Assembly: GCF_014648895.1 (NCBI RefSeq)
Contig: NZ_BMRZ01000014.1
Span: 62,001 to 126,000, forward strand
Reading direction: 5' to 3'
Length of the DNA stretch: 64,000 nt
Source of the DNA: Streptomyces tanashiensis
GTDB lineage: Bacteria; Actinomycetota; Actinomycetes; Streptomycetales; Streptomycetaceae
The notes under the pieces: model-generated
The model's input: only the letters and a program-made list of their open reading frames with translations
Database searches by the model: none
Told to the model about the DNA's origin: nothing
Shown here: positions 40,732 through 48,911 of the stretch, one piece after another
Layout: each line of letters opens with the position of its first letter
Numbering within the stretch: position 1 is the first letter of the stretch
Program-made: the position numbers and the translations under genes

Positions 40732-41135
40732 CGCAGTTCGACGTCCGCCTGCTCGGCGGCGCGGAAGCCGGGCAGCGGCAGGCCCGACTCGCCGGCCGTG
40801 AGCTGCAGGAGGGTGGCCTCGACCCGGGCGGCTCCCGGACGGTAGGCGGGCTCCTTCACGACGGCGCTGTTGGTCCAGGTGTGGAGGTGCCCGTCGCAGA
40901 CGGCGCGGGTGCCGCCGATGCCGGTGGAACGGCTCCCCTGCTTGAGGGTGGAGCTGACGAAGACCGGGCCCTCGCTGTCGTCGAGGCAGCGGTACGTGCC
41001 GGAGACGGTGACCGTCGCGTCGGCGACGGTGCCGTACTCGTCGACGGTGAGGCCGTCGGCCCCTCGCGCGTGGGCGAGAGGGGCGACGACAGCGGTGAGC
41101 AGGGCTGCTGCGGCGAGGACGAGTCGGACGCGCAT
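40728..41135 (-). CDS. Small secreted protein, DUF6299-like
   Basis: A 135-residue exported protein. The signal peptide is about 1-24 (VLAAAALLTAVVAPLAHA). A compact beta-rich domain of about 110 residues follows, with a single pair of cysteines (GTYRCLDD and RAVCDGH) likely to form a disulfide; repeated TVSGTY and TLKQG strand patterns give an Ig-like look. The ATG at 41135 is preferred over an upstream frame extension to 41252, which has no signal features. Similar proteins are common in streptomycetes and of unknown function. Confidence 0.75.
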   Translation of the reverse strand: MRVRLVLAAAALLTAVVAPLAHARGADGLTVDEYGTVADATVTVSGTYRCLDDSEGPVFVSSTLKQGSRSTGIGGTRAVCDGHLHTWTNSAVVKEPAYRPGAARVEATLLQLTAGESGLPLPGFRAAEQADVELR

Positions 41136-41264
41136 GGGTGGGGGTCCCTTCGGGGGTGGGGGGGGAAGGTGCTGCCCGCCAGGGATACCGGATCCGGCCT
41201 CCGACTGTCCGAGACTCACCCCATCGGGGGCGAGTTGGAGACGGCCGCGCATACCGTCGTACGG

Positions 41265-42755
41265 TCAGTGCGGAGTGCGCCGGGCGGTCGCCCTCCTCAC
41301 CAGCGGCCAGGCGAGCAGCACGAGGACGACCGTGTAGACGGTGACCGAGAACGGGGTGTTCACCAGGCCCGTGAGCGAGCCGTCGCTGATCTGGAGCGCG
41401 CGGCGCAGCTGCTGTTCGGCGGCCGGGCCGAGGATGACACCGATGACCGCCGGCAGGACCGGAAGGCCGTAGCGCCGCATCCCGAGGCCGATCAGGCCGA
41501 TGACGAGCAGCACGACCAGGTCGAGCGCCTCGCCGCCCACCGCGTACGCGCCGACGGCGGCGAAGAAGAGGATGCCGGCGTAGAGGTACGGGCGCGGGAT
41601 GCGCAGCAGCTTGGCCCAGACCGGCGCCAGCGGCAGGTTGAGCGCGAGCAGCAGCACCATGCCGACGAACAGCGAGGCGATGAGGCCCCACACGAGCTCG
41701 GGCTCCCGCTCGAAGAGCAGCGGGCCGGGCTGGATGCCGTACTGCTGGAACGCGGCCAGCATCACGGCGGCGACGGCGGTCGTGGGCAGGCCGAGGGTCA
41801 GCATGGAGACGAGCGTGCCGGCGGCGGAGGCCGAGGCGGCGGACTCGGGTCCGGCCACGCCCTCGATGGCGCCCTTGCCGAACTGGTCCTTGTGCTTCGA
41901 GAGCCGCTTCTCCGTGACGTACGAGAGGAAGGTCGGGATCTCCGCGCCGCCGGCCGGGATCGCGCCGAACGGGAAGCCGATGAGGGGACCGCGCAGCCAG
42001 GACTTCCAGGTGCGCCGCACGTCGTCGCCGCCGAGCCAGGGGCGGCCGACCGGGATGGCCTCCCCCGCCGTGCGGCGCAGGTGCGCGGCGACCCAGAGGG
42101 CCTCGCCGATCGCGAAGAGTCCGACCGCGACGATGACGACGTCGACGCCGTCGGCGAGCTGGAGGGAGCCGAAGGTGAGGCGCTGCTGCCCGGTCATCTG
42201 GTCGAGGCCGACCAGACCGATCGTGAGGCCGATGAGCAGTGAGGCGAGGCCGCGGATGCGGGAGGAGCCGAGGACGGAGGTCACCGCGATGAAGGCGAGG
42301 ACCATGAGGGCGAGGTAGTCGGGGGCGCCGATGTCGACGGCGAGCGCGGCGACGGTCGGGGCGAGGACGACGAGCAGGATCGTGCCGATCATGCCGCCGG
42401 CGAAGTGGCCGATGGCGGCGGCCGCGAGGGCCTGTGCGCCGCGGCCGGCCTTGGCCATCGGGTTGCCCTCGATGGCGGCGACGACGGCCGCGCTCTCGCC
42501 GGGGGTGTTGAGGAGGATCGAGGTGGTGGAGCCGCCGAACATGGCGCCGTAGTAGATGCCGGCGAACATGATGAACGCGCCGGTCGGTTCGAGCCCGTAG
42601 GTGACGGGGAGCAGCAGGGCGACGGCCATGGCGGGGCCGATGCCGGGCAGGACGCCGATGGCCGTGCCGAGGAGCACGCCGATGGCGGCCCACAGCAGGT
42701 TCATCGGGGTGAGGGCCGTCCCGAAGCCGTCGATGAGGGAGTTCAGGGAATCCAT
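41265..42755 (-). CDS. tctA: Tripartite tricarboxylate transporter, large permease TctA
   Basis: A 496-residue membrane subunit of the tripartite tricarboxylate transporter (TTT) family with about twelve helices. Hallmarks are GVLLGTAIGVLPGIGPAMAV (the G-rich first motif), GGSTTSILLNTPGESAAVV and the duplicated second motif IPAGGAEIPTFLSYVTEKRL. It is the main permease for citrate-like carboxylates, driven by ion gradients and fed by the binding protein TctC. The gene sits one base after the TctB end and is the last of the tctCBA operon. Confidence 0.95.
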   Translation of the reverse strand: MDSLNSLIDGFGTALTPMNLLWAAIGVLLGTAIGVLPGIGPAMAVALLLPVTYGLEPTGAFIMFAGIYYGAMFGGSTTSILLNTPGESAAVVAAIEGNPMAKAGRGAQALAAAAIGHFAGGMIGTILLVVLAPTVAALAVDIGAPDYLALMVLAFIAVTSVLGSSRIRGLASLLIGLTIGLVGLDQMTGQQRLTFGSLQLADGVDVVIVAVGLFAIGEALWVAAHLRRTAGEAIPVGRPWLGGDDVRRTWKSWLRGPLIGFPFGAIPAGGAEIPTFLSYVTEKRLSKHKDQFGKGAIEGVAGPESAASASAAGTLVSMLTLGLPTTAVAAVMLAAFQQYGIQPGPLLFEREPELVWGLIASLFVGMVLLLALNLPLAPVWAKLLRIPRPYLYAGILFFAAVGAYAVGGEALDLVVLLVIGLIGLGMRRYGLPVLPAVIGVILGPAAEQQLRRALQISDGSLTGLVNTPFSVTVYTVVLVLLAWPLVRRATARRTPH

Positions 42756-42756
42756 G

Positions 42757-43293
42757 TCAGATCACTCCCATCAGCGGGCCGCCGGGCAGCGGGACGCCGA
42801 GCAGCTGGTCGAAGACGGCGTAGGTGAGGAGCGAGAGGACGGCCGCGATCAGCGGGTCCCGGTGGAGGTGCCGGCTGCCGAGGGCGTAGGCCGCGCCCCA
42901 GAAGAGGAGGGCGCCGGCGAGGGGGAAGCCGAGGGGGCCGATGAGGACGGCGAAGGCGAGGAACACGCCTGCGAGGAGCAGGACGGTGCGCCAGTCGGCG
43001 GGTTCGGTCAGGTCGACGTCCTCGCCGCCCTCCGCCTCGCCCCGGCCGCCGCGCAGCACGTCGACGGTGAGGAGGACGGCGACGGCGAGGAGACCGCAGC
43101 CGACGACGACGGGCACGGTCGCGGGGCCGACCGGGCCGCGTCCCGCGACATCGGCGTCGAGGGTGAGGGCGTCGGTGAGGACGAGGACGCCCAGCAGGAA
43201 CAGCAGGGCGCCGACGCCGAGTTCGGATCGCCCCCGCAGCCAGGTCTTCACGGTGGATCCGGTCGTCGGCCGGGTCTTGGCGGTGGTGGTCAC
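42757..43293 (-). CDS. tctB: Tripartite tricarboxylate transporter, small subunit TctB
   Basis: A 178-residue membrane protein with four predicted helices, the small subunit of the TTT system. LGVGALLFLLGVLVLTDA marks helix one and FLAFAVLIGPLGFPLAGALL helix three; the linker between helices two and three is acidic. The GTG at 43293 overlaps the tctC stop (GTGA). It is poorly conserved as usual for TctB, so identity rests on topology and context. Confidence 0.9.
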   Translation of the reverse strand: MTTTAKTRPTTGSTVKTWLRGRSELGVGALLFLLGVLVLTDALTLDADVAGRGPVGPATVPVVVGCGLLAVAVLLTVDVLRGGRGEAEGGEDVDLTEPADWRTVLLLAGVFLAFAVLIGPLGFPLAGALLFWGAAYALGSRHLHRDPLIAAVLSLLTYAVFDQLLGVPLPGGPLMGVI

Positions 43294-44273
43294 AGTCCGA
43301 GCTCCTTGAGGACGGAGCCGACCCGCCGGTCCTGCTCGGTGAGGAAGGTGCCGAACTCCGCGCCGGGCAGGAAGGCGTCGTTCCAGCCGTGTGTCTTCAG
43401 CGACTCGCGCCACTGCGGGGAGTCGTGCAGCTCGGTCACGAGGGCGACGAGCTTCTCGCGCTCGGCGTCGGAGAGGCCGGGCGGGGCGACGATGCCGCGC
43501 CAGTTGGTGAACTCGGTGTCGAGGCCGGCCTCGCGGAGCGTGGGGGCGTCGAGGCCGGGGACGCGCTCGGGGCCGGTGACGGCGAGGAGGCGCAGCTCCC
43601 CCGCCTTGATCTGGTCGAGGTACTCGCCGACGCCGGAGACGCCGAAGCCGACCTTGTTGCCGAGGATGGAGGCGAGGAGTTCGCCGCCGCCGTCGAAGGG
43701 CACGTAGTTGACGTCCTTCGGCGCGATCCCGGCGGCCTGCGCCATCAGCATCGGGGCGAGGTGGTCGGGGCCGCCGGGCGAGGAGCCACCGCCGACGGGC
43801 AGCTTGCCGGGGTCCTTCTTCCAGGCCGCGAGCAGCTCCTGGATCGTCTTGTACGGGGAGTCCTTGCCGACCACGACGATGTCCTGCTCCTCGGTGAGCC
43901 GGGCGATCGGGGTGGTGTCGGCGAGGGTCCTGGGCGTCTTGTTGGTGTGCACGGCGCCGACGACACCGAGGCCCATGGACATGGCGAGGCGGCCGTTGCC
44001 GCGTTCGCCGACGAGCCGGGTGAGGCCGACGGTGCCGCCCGCGCCGGGCAGGTTGAAGACCTCGACGTCGCCGGTGAGGCCGGCTTCCTCGGCGTTCTTC
44101 GCCGCGGTGCGGGCGGTGATGTCGTATCCGCCGCCGGGGGTGTTGGGGACCATGAAGCGCAGGCCGGGTATCGCGGTGCCCGTGTCGGAGCCGGTGCCCG
44201 GGCTGAGCAGCGGCGGACCCACGAGCACCAGGAGAGCCGCCCCGACGAGGGCGAAGGGGGTGCGCAACCGCAC
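43290..44273 (-). CDS. tctC: Tripartite tricarboxylate transporter binding protein TctC
   Basis: A 327-residue extracytoplasmic solute-binding protein of the Bug/TctC family. A signal sequence (about 1-22) without a lipobox precedes the mature domain. Family motifs are FMVPNTPGGGYDITAR near 40-55, VFNLPGAGGTVGL, and the carboxylate-contacting PVGGGSSPGGPDHLAP loop. The GTG at 44273 follows GAGG by 8 bp. First gene of tctCBA, divergent from the response regulator at 44409, matching the tctD-tctCBA organisation known from other bacteria. Confidence 0.93.
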   Translation of the reverse strand: MRLRTPFALVGAALLVLVGPPLLSPGTGSDTGTAIPGLRFMVPNTPGGGYDITARTAAKNAEEAGLTGDVEVFNLPGAGGTVGLTRLVGERGNGRLAMSMGLGVVGAVHTNKTPRTLADTTPIARLTEEQDIVVVGKDSPYKTIQELLAAWKKDPGKLPVGGGSSPGGPDHLAPMLMAQAAGIAPKDVNYVPFDGGGELLASILGNKVGFGVSGVGEYLDQIKAGELRLLAVTGPERVPGLDAPTLREAGLDTEFTNWRGIVAPPGLSDAEREKLVALVTELHDSPQWRESLKTHGWNDAFLPGAEFGTFLTEQDRRVGSVLKELGL

Positions 44274-44370
44274 GTGTGCCGCCTCTCAGATAGGAGGGAA
44301 AAGGGGGTGTGAGGTGGCCCACATGTTGCCCTCGCGTTAAGAAGCTGTCTCTCTTCCGCAATCAACGGAC

Positions 44371-44388
44371 GTTGTGGTCGTTGTGGTC
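44371..44388. promoter_or_regulatory. Tandem GTTGTGGTC direct repeat
   Basis: Two adjacent 9-bp copies (44371-44379, 44380-44388) lie in the 135-bp gap between tctC and the response regulator gene, just before a -10-like TAGCGT (44395-44400). Tandem direct repeats of this size are typical response-regulator sites. Binding by the regulator at 44409 is inferred. Confidence 0.45.
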
Positions 44389-44408
44389 GGGACCTAGCGT
44401 GGGTCGGC

Positions 44409-45077
44409 GTGACGAAGGTGCTGGTCGTGGACGACGACTTCATGGTCGCCAAGCTGCACTGCCGCTACGTGTCGGCGGTGCCGGGCTTCACCGTGTCCGG
44501 GGTCGCCCACAGCGGGGCCGAGGCGCTCCGCGCGGCCGACCGGCTCCGCCCCGACCTGGTGCTCCTCGACGTCTTCCTGCCGGACATGGACGGGGTGCGG
44601 GTGCTGCGCGAGCTGCGCGCCGCCGGTCTGGGCATGGACGCGCTCTTCATCACGGCGGCGCGGGACGTGGGCACGATCCGCTCGGCGCTGCGCGCCGGGG
44701 CCCTGCACTATCTGATCAAGCCGTTCACCCAGGCCGCCCTGCACGAGCAGCTGCGGCACGTCGCCTCCCTCCGCAGCCGCCTCGACGAGCTCGACGAGGC
44801 CCGCCAGGAGGACGTCGACCAGATCTTCGGCACCCGCCCCCGCGGCTCCCGCGAGCTCCCGAAGGGTCTCGCCGCCCCCACGGCCGACCTGGTCGACTCC
44901 GTCCTCCGGGCGCACCCGGAGGGCCTGTCGGCGACGGAGTGCGCGGAAGCGGGCTCCCTGTCCCGCGTGAGCGCCCGCCGCTACCTGGAGTACTTCGCGG
45001 AGACGGGCCGCGCGGAGGTCACCCTCCGCTACGGCGGCACGGGCCGGCCGGAGCGGCGGTACCGGCGGCTGGGGTGA
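44409..45077 (+). CDS. CitB/DcuR-type response regulator (orphan)
   Basis: A 222-residue two-component response regulator. The receiver domain (1-120) has the acidic pocket Asp8-Asp10, phospho-acceptor Asp54 (VLLDVFLPD), Thr82 and Lys104. The C-terminal part (about 150-222) is the CitB/DcuR-type winged/HTH domain (EAGSLSRVSARRYLEYFAETG). This class pairs with CitA/DcuS kinases that sense citrate or C4 acids. No kinase gene is in the window, so its partner is elsewhere or lost. It is divergent from tctCBA, its probable target. The GTG start is preceded by a -10-like TAGCGT, suggesting a leaderless mRNA. Confidence 0.92.
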   Translation: MTKVLVVDDDFMVAKLHCRYVSAVPGFTVSGVAHSGAEALRAADRLRPDLVLLDVFLPDMDGVRVLRELRAAGLGMDALFITAARDVGTIRSALRAGALHYLIKPFTQAALHEQLRHVASLRSRLDELDEARQEDVDQIFGTRPRGSRELPKGLAAPTADLVDSVLRAHPEGLSATECAEAGSLSRVSARRYLEYFAETGRAEVTLRYGGTGRPERRYRRLG

Positions 45078-45084
45078 GGCGCTC

Positions 45085-47241
45085 TCAGGAGGAGCCGGCG
45101 GCGTTCCGGTACTCGTGGAGGAGTTCCTCGGCGTGGACCGTCCACGGGTGCGCCGGGCCCAGCACCCGGATCCTGCCATCGACCAGGATCTCTCCCTGCT
45201 CGATTGCTTCGGCGTGCCGTCCCAGGGCGTGGAGCGCCACGCTGAGGTTCTGTCGCGCGTTGAGCAGCAGGGGGTAATCAGGGGTGAAGAGGCGCTCGTA
45301 TCCGGTAAGCGCCCTCCTTGCGTGGGGCAGTGCCTCGGCCGGCCTTCCCATGGCGGAGAGCGCGAACGCGTAGTTCAGCTCGGCTCCGAGTGTCATGGGG
45401 TGATCCTCCCCGGTGGCACGGATGCAGTCCGCGATGACGGCAGGGCCCGTGGCGAGGATCTCGTCCCGGTCCGGCAGCGCGTCCGCTTCCGGGCGCCCGG
45501 CTGTCTCGAGGATGTACTTCCGGGCGATGAGCGTGAGCGGGTGGGACCTCCCGAGGGTCTCCTCCCGACCGCGGGCCGCCCGCCTCTTCAGGACCATCGA
45601 TTCCTGGAGCCGACCACGGTTGGGCATCACGAGTGCCAGCCGCAGACACGCCTCCAGCGTGTCCGGGTCCTCAGGTCCGAGGAGCCGCTCGCAGTCATCG
45701 AGCACCTCTTCGTAAACGGTCTCGGACTCCTCGAACCGCCCGAGCCTGAAGAGCGCGCGCCCCGCCCGCATGCGAAGCCTCAGAACGAACACACTGTTGT
45801 CGGGCAGGCCGCGGACGGCGAGTTCGAGGGCTTCCCTCGCCAGCGTGAGCGCGGAGGCGTAGTCCCCCGACCTGTGCACCGCGATGACGAGCCGGAGGGC
45901 ACAGTCGGCCGCGTCCTCCACGACGGCCGGGGCGGCGCCCCAGTCGGTCACGCGCCGCAGGAACGCGATGACGTGGGGAGCCAACAGGATCACCGCCGGA
46001 TCCTGCTCGCCCCGCTCGGGAACCTCCGGCAGGACGGCTCTGAGGAGGCGGGCGACCGCCGTCGCCAGCCGCTCGCGCCGGTCGTCGGGAGTCGCCCGGG
46101 CGACACTGTCGAGGAGGATCCCGTGGACGCGCAGGCAGCGCACCGTTCCCGGTACGAGCTCGGTGAGCGAGTGGTCGAGGAGGCCGCGCAGGGCGGATTC
46201 GACGCGCGAGGGGTGGAGCTCCGTGCCGAGTTCGGCGCCGGCGAGGAGGGTGAGCGGAAGGGGGTCCCCCGCCAGGCAGGCGAGCAGGCGCAGCAGGACG
46301 GTCGATTCGGGGAGGCCCTGCGCGGTGAGGGCGTCGAGCGAGAGCTGCCAGGTGCGGCTGAGCAGCTGCCGGGAGTCCGTGCCCGCATCGGCGCCCCGGT
46401 CCAGGAGTTCGATGGGGTGGAAGCCGGTGCCGCCGTCGAGCCCGTGCCGGTAGTCGGCGAGGTTCCACGGGTCGATGACCTGGTGGGCGAGGAAGCCGCC
46501 GGCGAGGGTGAGCGCCAGGGGGAGGCGTCCGAGACGGTCGGCGACCTCTGCCGCCTCCTCCATGCTTCCCGCGTGGGGGGCGAGATCCTGGAGCACGAGA
46601 GCGGCGTCCTCGCGTGGAAGGACACCGAACTGGAGGAGCTCGGCACCCGGCCACCAGTGGGCCGCCGCCTGACGGGTGGTGACGATGACGATGCCCGTGG
46701 GACTGGTCCGCAGCCACCCGCCGTCGCGGAGGACGGCAGGGGTGTCCGCGTTGTCCAGGACGAGCAGCCAAGGCCGGTCGGAGGCGTCGAGATACTGCCA
46801 GACGAGATCGGCGGCGGGGCGAAGCCCGCTGCGCGCACCGGTGAGTTCGGCGTCGGTGGCGCCCCGGTCGGCCGCGACGGCGAGCATGCCTGCCCGCAAG
46901 GAGGCCGGGTCGGAGGCGTTGACCCAGAGTCCGATGCGCTCGGCGTGCTGGGTGGCATGGCGGAAGAGGGTGTACGCGACGGCGGTCTTGCCGCAGCCGC
47001 CCATGCCGTGGAGGACATAGGCGCGGTTCCCGACGCCGGGCTCGACGGCGGCTCGCAGGCGGTCCATCTCGCCGACGCGGTCGCGGAGTACGACGGGTGC
47101 GCGGCCGACCGCCGGGTGGCGTACGGAGTCGGGACCCGCCCACTCGGGGGCGTGGTGATGGTGCTCGACGATGTGCTGGTCGCCCGAGGCCTGGTACACC
47201 CGTCCGTACCCGTCGGCCCGTGCGTCGTTGGCGCCGCTCAT
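45085..47241 (-). CDS. NLR-like NB-ARC/TPR protein with N-terminal amyloid-type motif
   Basis: A 718-residue STAND NTPase. The N-terminus carries RVYQASGDQHI (residues 14-24) and a run of four histidines (27-30). The NB-ARC domain follows with Walker A GMGGCGKT (79-86), Walker B WLLVLDNAD (158-166), an IVTTR sensor (STRTTR type) and GRLPLALTLAGG (GxP motif). The second half (about 430-710) is made of TPR-type helical repeats (for example SETVYEEVLDDCERLLGPED). NLR-type proteins sense an elicitor through the repeats and oligomerise. The N-terminal motif matches the C-terminal end of the small protein encoded immediately upstream (9 of 11 residues), suggesting amyloid-templated signalling to it. 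ATGA overlap with that gene. Confidence 0.88.
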   Translation of the reverse strand: MSGANDARADGYGRVYQASGDQHIVEHHHHAPEWAGPDSVRHPAVGRAPVVLRDRVGEMDRLRAAVEPGVGNRAYVLHGMGGCGKTAVAYTLFRHATQHAERIGLWVNASDPASLRAGMLAVAADRGATDAELTGARSGLRPAADLVWQYLDASDRPWLLVLDNADTPAVLRDGGWLRTSPTGIVIVTTRQAAAHWWPGAELLQFGVLPREDAALVLQDLAPHAGSMEEAAEVADRLGRLPLALTLAGGFLAHQVIDPWNLADYRHGLDGGTGFHPIELLDRGADAGTDSRQLLSRTWQLSLDALTAQGLPESTVLLRLLACLAGDPLPLTLLAGAELGTELHPSRVESALRGLLDHSLTELVPGTVRCLRVHGILLDSVARATPDDRRERLATAVARLLRAVLPEVPERGEQDPAVILLAPHVIAFLRRVTDWGAAPAVVEDAADCALRLVIAVHRSGDYASALTLAREALELAVRGLPDNSVFVLRLRMRAGRALFRLGRFEESETVYEEVLDDCERLLGPEDPDTLEACLRLALVMPNRGRLQESMVLKRRAARGREETLGRSHPLTLIARKYILETAGRPEADALPDRDEILATGPAVIADCIRATGEDHPMTLGAELNYAFALSAMGRPAEALPHARRALTGYERLFTPDYPLLLNARQNLSVALHALGRHAEAIEQGEILVDGRIRVLGPAHPWTVHAEELLHEYRNAAGSS

Positions 47242-47648
47242 CGCTGGTCGATGTGCTGGTCGCGGCCCGCCTGGTACACCCGGGAGTGTCCGGAGGCGGT
47301 GGCGTGCTGGTTCACCGACGGGGCGTCGGGCGTCAGCGGCTGCAGTTCGTCGATCAGCCTCCGGAGCGCCGCGGCCTCCTCGGGGTGGGTCACGAGCAGC
47401 CGCCGGATGCGGCCCTGCCACTCCGCCCCCAGTTCGCTGCCGACCTGGAGATCGCCGCCGTCCCGCGCGGCCAGCAGGTCCGTCCGGGTCACTTCGAGCT
47501 CGGCGGAGATCGCCTCGGCCCGCGCCGGCTCGGCGCGACGCCACAGCGAGGTGATCCCGTCGCTGACGCGCTGCCACGCCTCGGTCGTCAGCAGGGTGAC
47601 CAACGTCGTCCCCGCCGTGCCCGCGAGCACGGCCAGCTCCGGATCCAA
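47238..47648 (-). CDS. Small effector-like protein with matching C-terminal motif
   Basis: A 136-residue protein. The N-terminus is a hydrophobic/amphipathic helix (LAVLAGTAGTTLVTLLTTEAW, in part residues 5-25), followed by a charged helical domain (about 28-105) that could form a bundle. A flexible linker ends in RVYQAGRDQHI (123-133). The layout (membrane-active helical domain, then a short amyloid-type motif) is that of effectors activated by NLR partners in bacterial amyloid-signalling (BASS) systems and of fungal HeLo-domain killers. The gene is first in the two-gene operon and overlaps the NLR start. Membrane-disrupting activity is inferred only; no enzymatic domain is visible. Confidence 0.78.
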   Translation of the reverse strand: MDPELAVLAGTAGTTLVTLLTTEAWQRVSDGITSLWRRAEPARAEAISAELEVTRTDLLAARDGGDLQVGSELGAEWQGRIRRLLVTHPEEAAALRRLIDELQPLTPDAPSVNQHATASGHSRVYQAGRDQHIDQR

Positions 47649-47789
47649 GAACCCGCCCCCTCAAGCCGGTTGTCATCTGTCGCCCCAGAGTATCCGGGCA
47701 GGCCCGGCCGCTACGGAGGAATCGCGCCAACCACCGGCCTGGCCCCCGGATCGGCGTCGCCGGCCCTTTCTGAGGCCACTCTTACCGGT

Positions 47790-47810
47790 TCCTTAAAGCG
47801 GTCCTAAGGA
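47790..47810. promoter_or_regulatory. TCCTTA-N9-TAAGGA inverted repeat upstream of LPMO
   Basis: Perfect 6-bp arms with a 9-bp spacer, 97 bp before the LPMO ATG and within the 258-bp gap separating it from the NLR pair. It may be an operator. I looked for the DasR-type site (ACTGGTCTAGACCACT-like) expected for chitin genes and did not see one. Confidence 0.35.
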
Positions 47811-47906
47811 TCGCCGCATACCGCTCTCCGGACGGTTTTTCGCCGACCGGGTCGGCTAGCTTCCGTGGCAACCCCCCACACACCCTCGTGAAGGAGTTGT
47901 CCCCCC

Positions 47907-48911
47907 ATGACCTCTCGCCGTACGGCCACGGCCGTCGTCACCACCGGTCTGGTCCTGTCCGGTCTCGCCGTCGCGCCCGGTGCGTTCGCGCACGGTTCGA
48001 TGACCGATCCCGTGAGCCGGGTCGCGGCCTGTTACGCGGAGGGGCCCGAGGCGCCGACGTCGGCGGCCTGCAAGGCGGCCGTCGCGGCGAGCGGGAAGCA
48101 GGCGTTCTACGACTGGAACGCGGTGAACATCGCCAACGCGGCCGGGCAGCACCGGCAGCTGATCCCGGACGGCAAGCTGTGCAGCGCCGGCAACGACAAG
48201 TACCGGGGTCTGGACCTGGCGCGCGCCGACTGGCCGGCCAGCAAGCTGAGCTCCGGTTCCCACACCTTCCGCTACAAGGGGACCGCCCCGCACAAGGGCT
48301 CGTTCGCGCTGTACGTGACGAAGGACGGCTACGACCCGTCGAAGCCGCTGAAGTGGTCGGACCTGGAGGCGAAGCCGTTCGTGACGGTGACGGACCCGGG
48401 GATGCAGAACGGCGACTACGTGTTCCAGGGGACCGTGCCGAAGAAGTCCGGCCGCCACCTCATCTACTCGATCTGGCAGCGCTCCGACTCCCCCGAGGCG
48501 TTCTACACCTGCTCCGACGTGGTGTTCGGGCAGGACAACGGCGGTAAGGCCCCGGCGACGAAGGACCCCGCCCCGACCGCTCCCGCTCCGACCGCCTCCG
48601 CGCCCACCGAGAAGCAGATCGAGGACGGCGCGGACAAGTCCACGGTCCAGCACGGCGGGCACGGCGGGCACGGGACGACGGCCCCCGCACCCACCGCACC
48701 GTCGTCCGGCACGTCCGGGGGCGGCACGTCCACGGGCGGTACCGCTCCCGACGCGCCCGCCCCCGCCGCCGGTTCGGGTTCCGGTGTGGAGCTGGCGGAG
48801 ACGGGCGGCGACGCCGCCACCCCGTACGTCGCGGTCGGTGGCGCCGCCGGTCTCGCGCTGGGTGCGGCCCTGCTCTTCTCGACGGCCCGGCGGCGCCGGA
48901 CCCGCGGCTAG
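47907..48911 (+). CDS. AA10 lytic polysaccharide monooxygenase, wall-anchored (LAETG)
   Basis: A 334-residue copper LPMO that oxidatively cleaves chitin or cellulose. The signal peptide ends at AFA, exposing His29 as the N-terminal copper-brace histidine; the second ligand is His129 (APHKGSF). The catalytic domain spans about 29-205. A Thr/Pro/Ala and Gly/His linker (about 210-290) follows, then LAETG (296-300), a hydrophobic helix and the basic tail RRRRTRG, that is, a sortase class E type signal. Most bacterial AA10s are simply secreted, so this one is probably displayed on the cell wall. AAGGAG lies 12 bp before the ATG. Confidence 0.93.
   Translation: MTSRRTATAVVTTGLVLSGLAVAPGAFAHGSMTDPVSRVAACYAEGPEAPTSAACKAAVAASGKQAFYDWNAVNIANAAGQHRQLIPDGKLCSAGNDKYRGLDLARADWPASKLSSGSHTFRYKGTAPHKGSFALYVTKDGYDPSKPLKWSDLEAKPFVTVTDPGMQNGDYVFQGTVPKKSGRHLIYSIWQRSDSPEAFYTCSDVVFGQDNGGKAPATKDPAPTAPAPTASAPTEKQIEDGADKSTVQHGGHGGHGTTAPAPTAPSSGTSGGGTSTGGTAPDAPAPAAGSGSGVELAETGGDAATPYVAVGGAAGLALGAALLFSTARRRRTRG

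Noticed and set aside
47241..47730. In-frame extension of the NLR gene to 881 codons
   Set aside because: The extension is Arg/Gly/Pro-rich shadow of the effector gene; the start at 47241 overlaps the effector stop as ATGA and gives the shared motif at the N-terminus.
47649..47906. DasR operator upstream of the LPMO gene
   Set aside because: No match to the ACTGGTCTAGACCAGT-type site; only the TCCTTA-N9-TAAGGA repeat is present.
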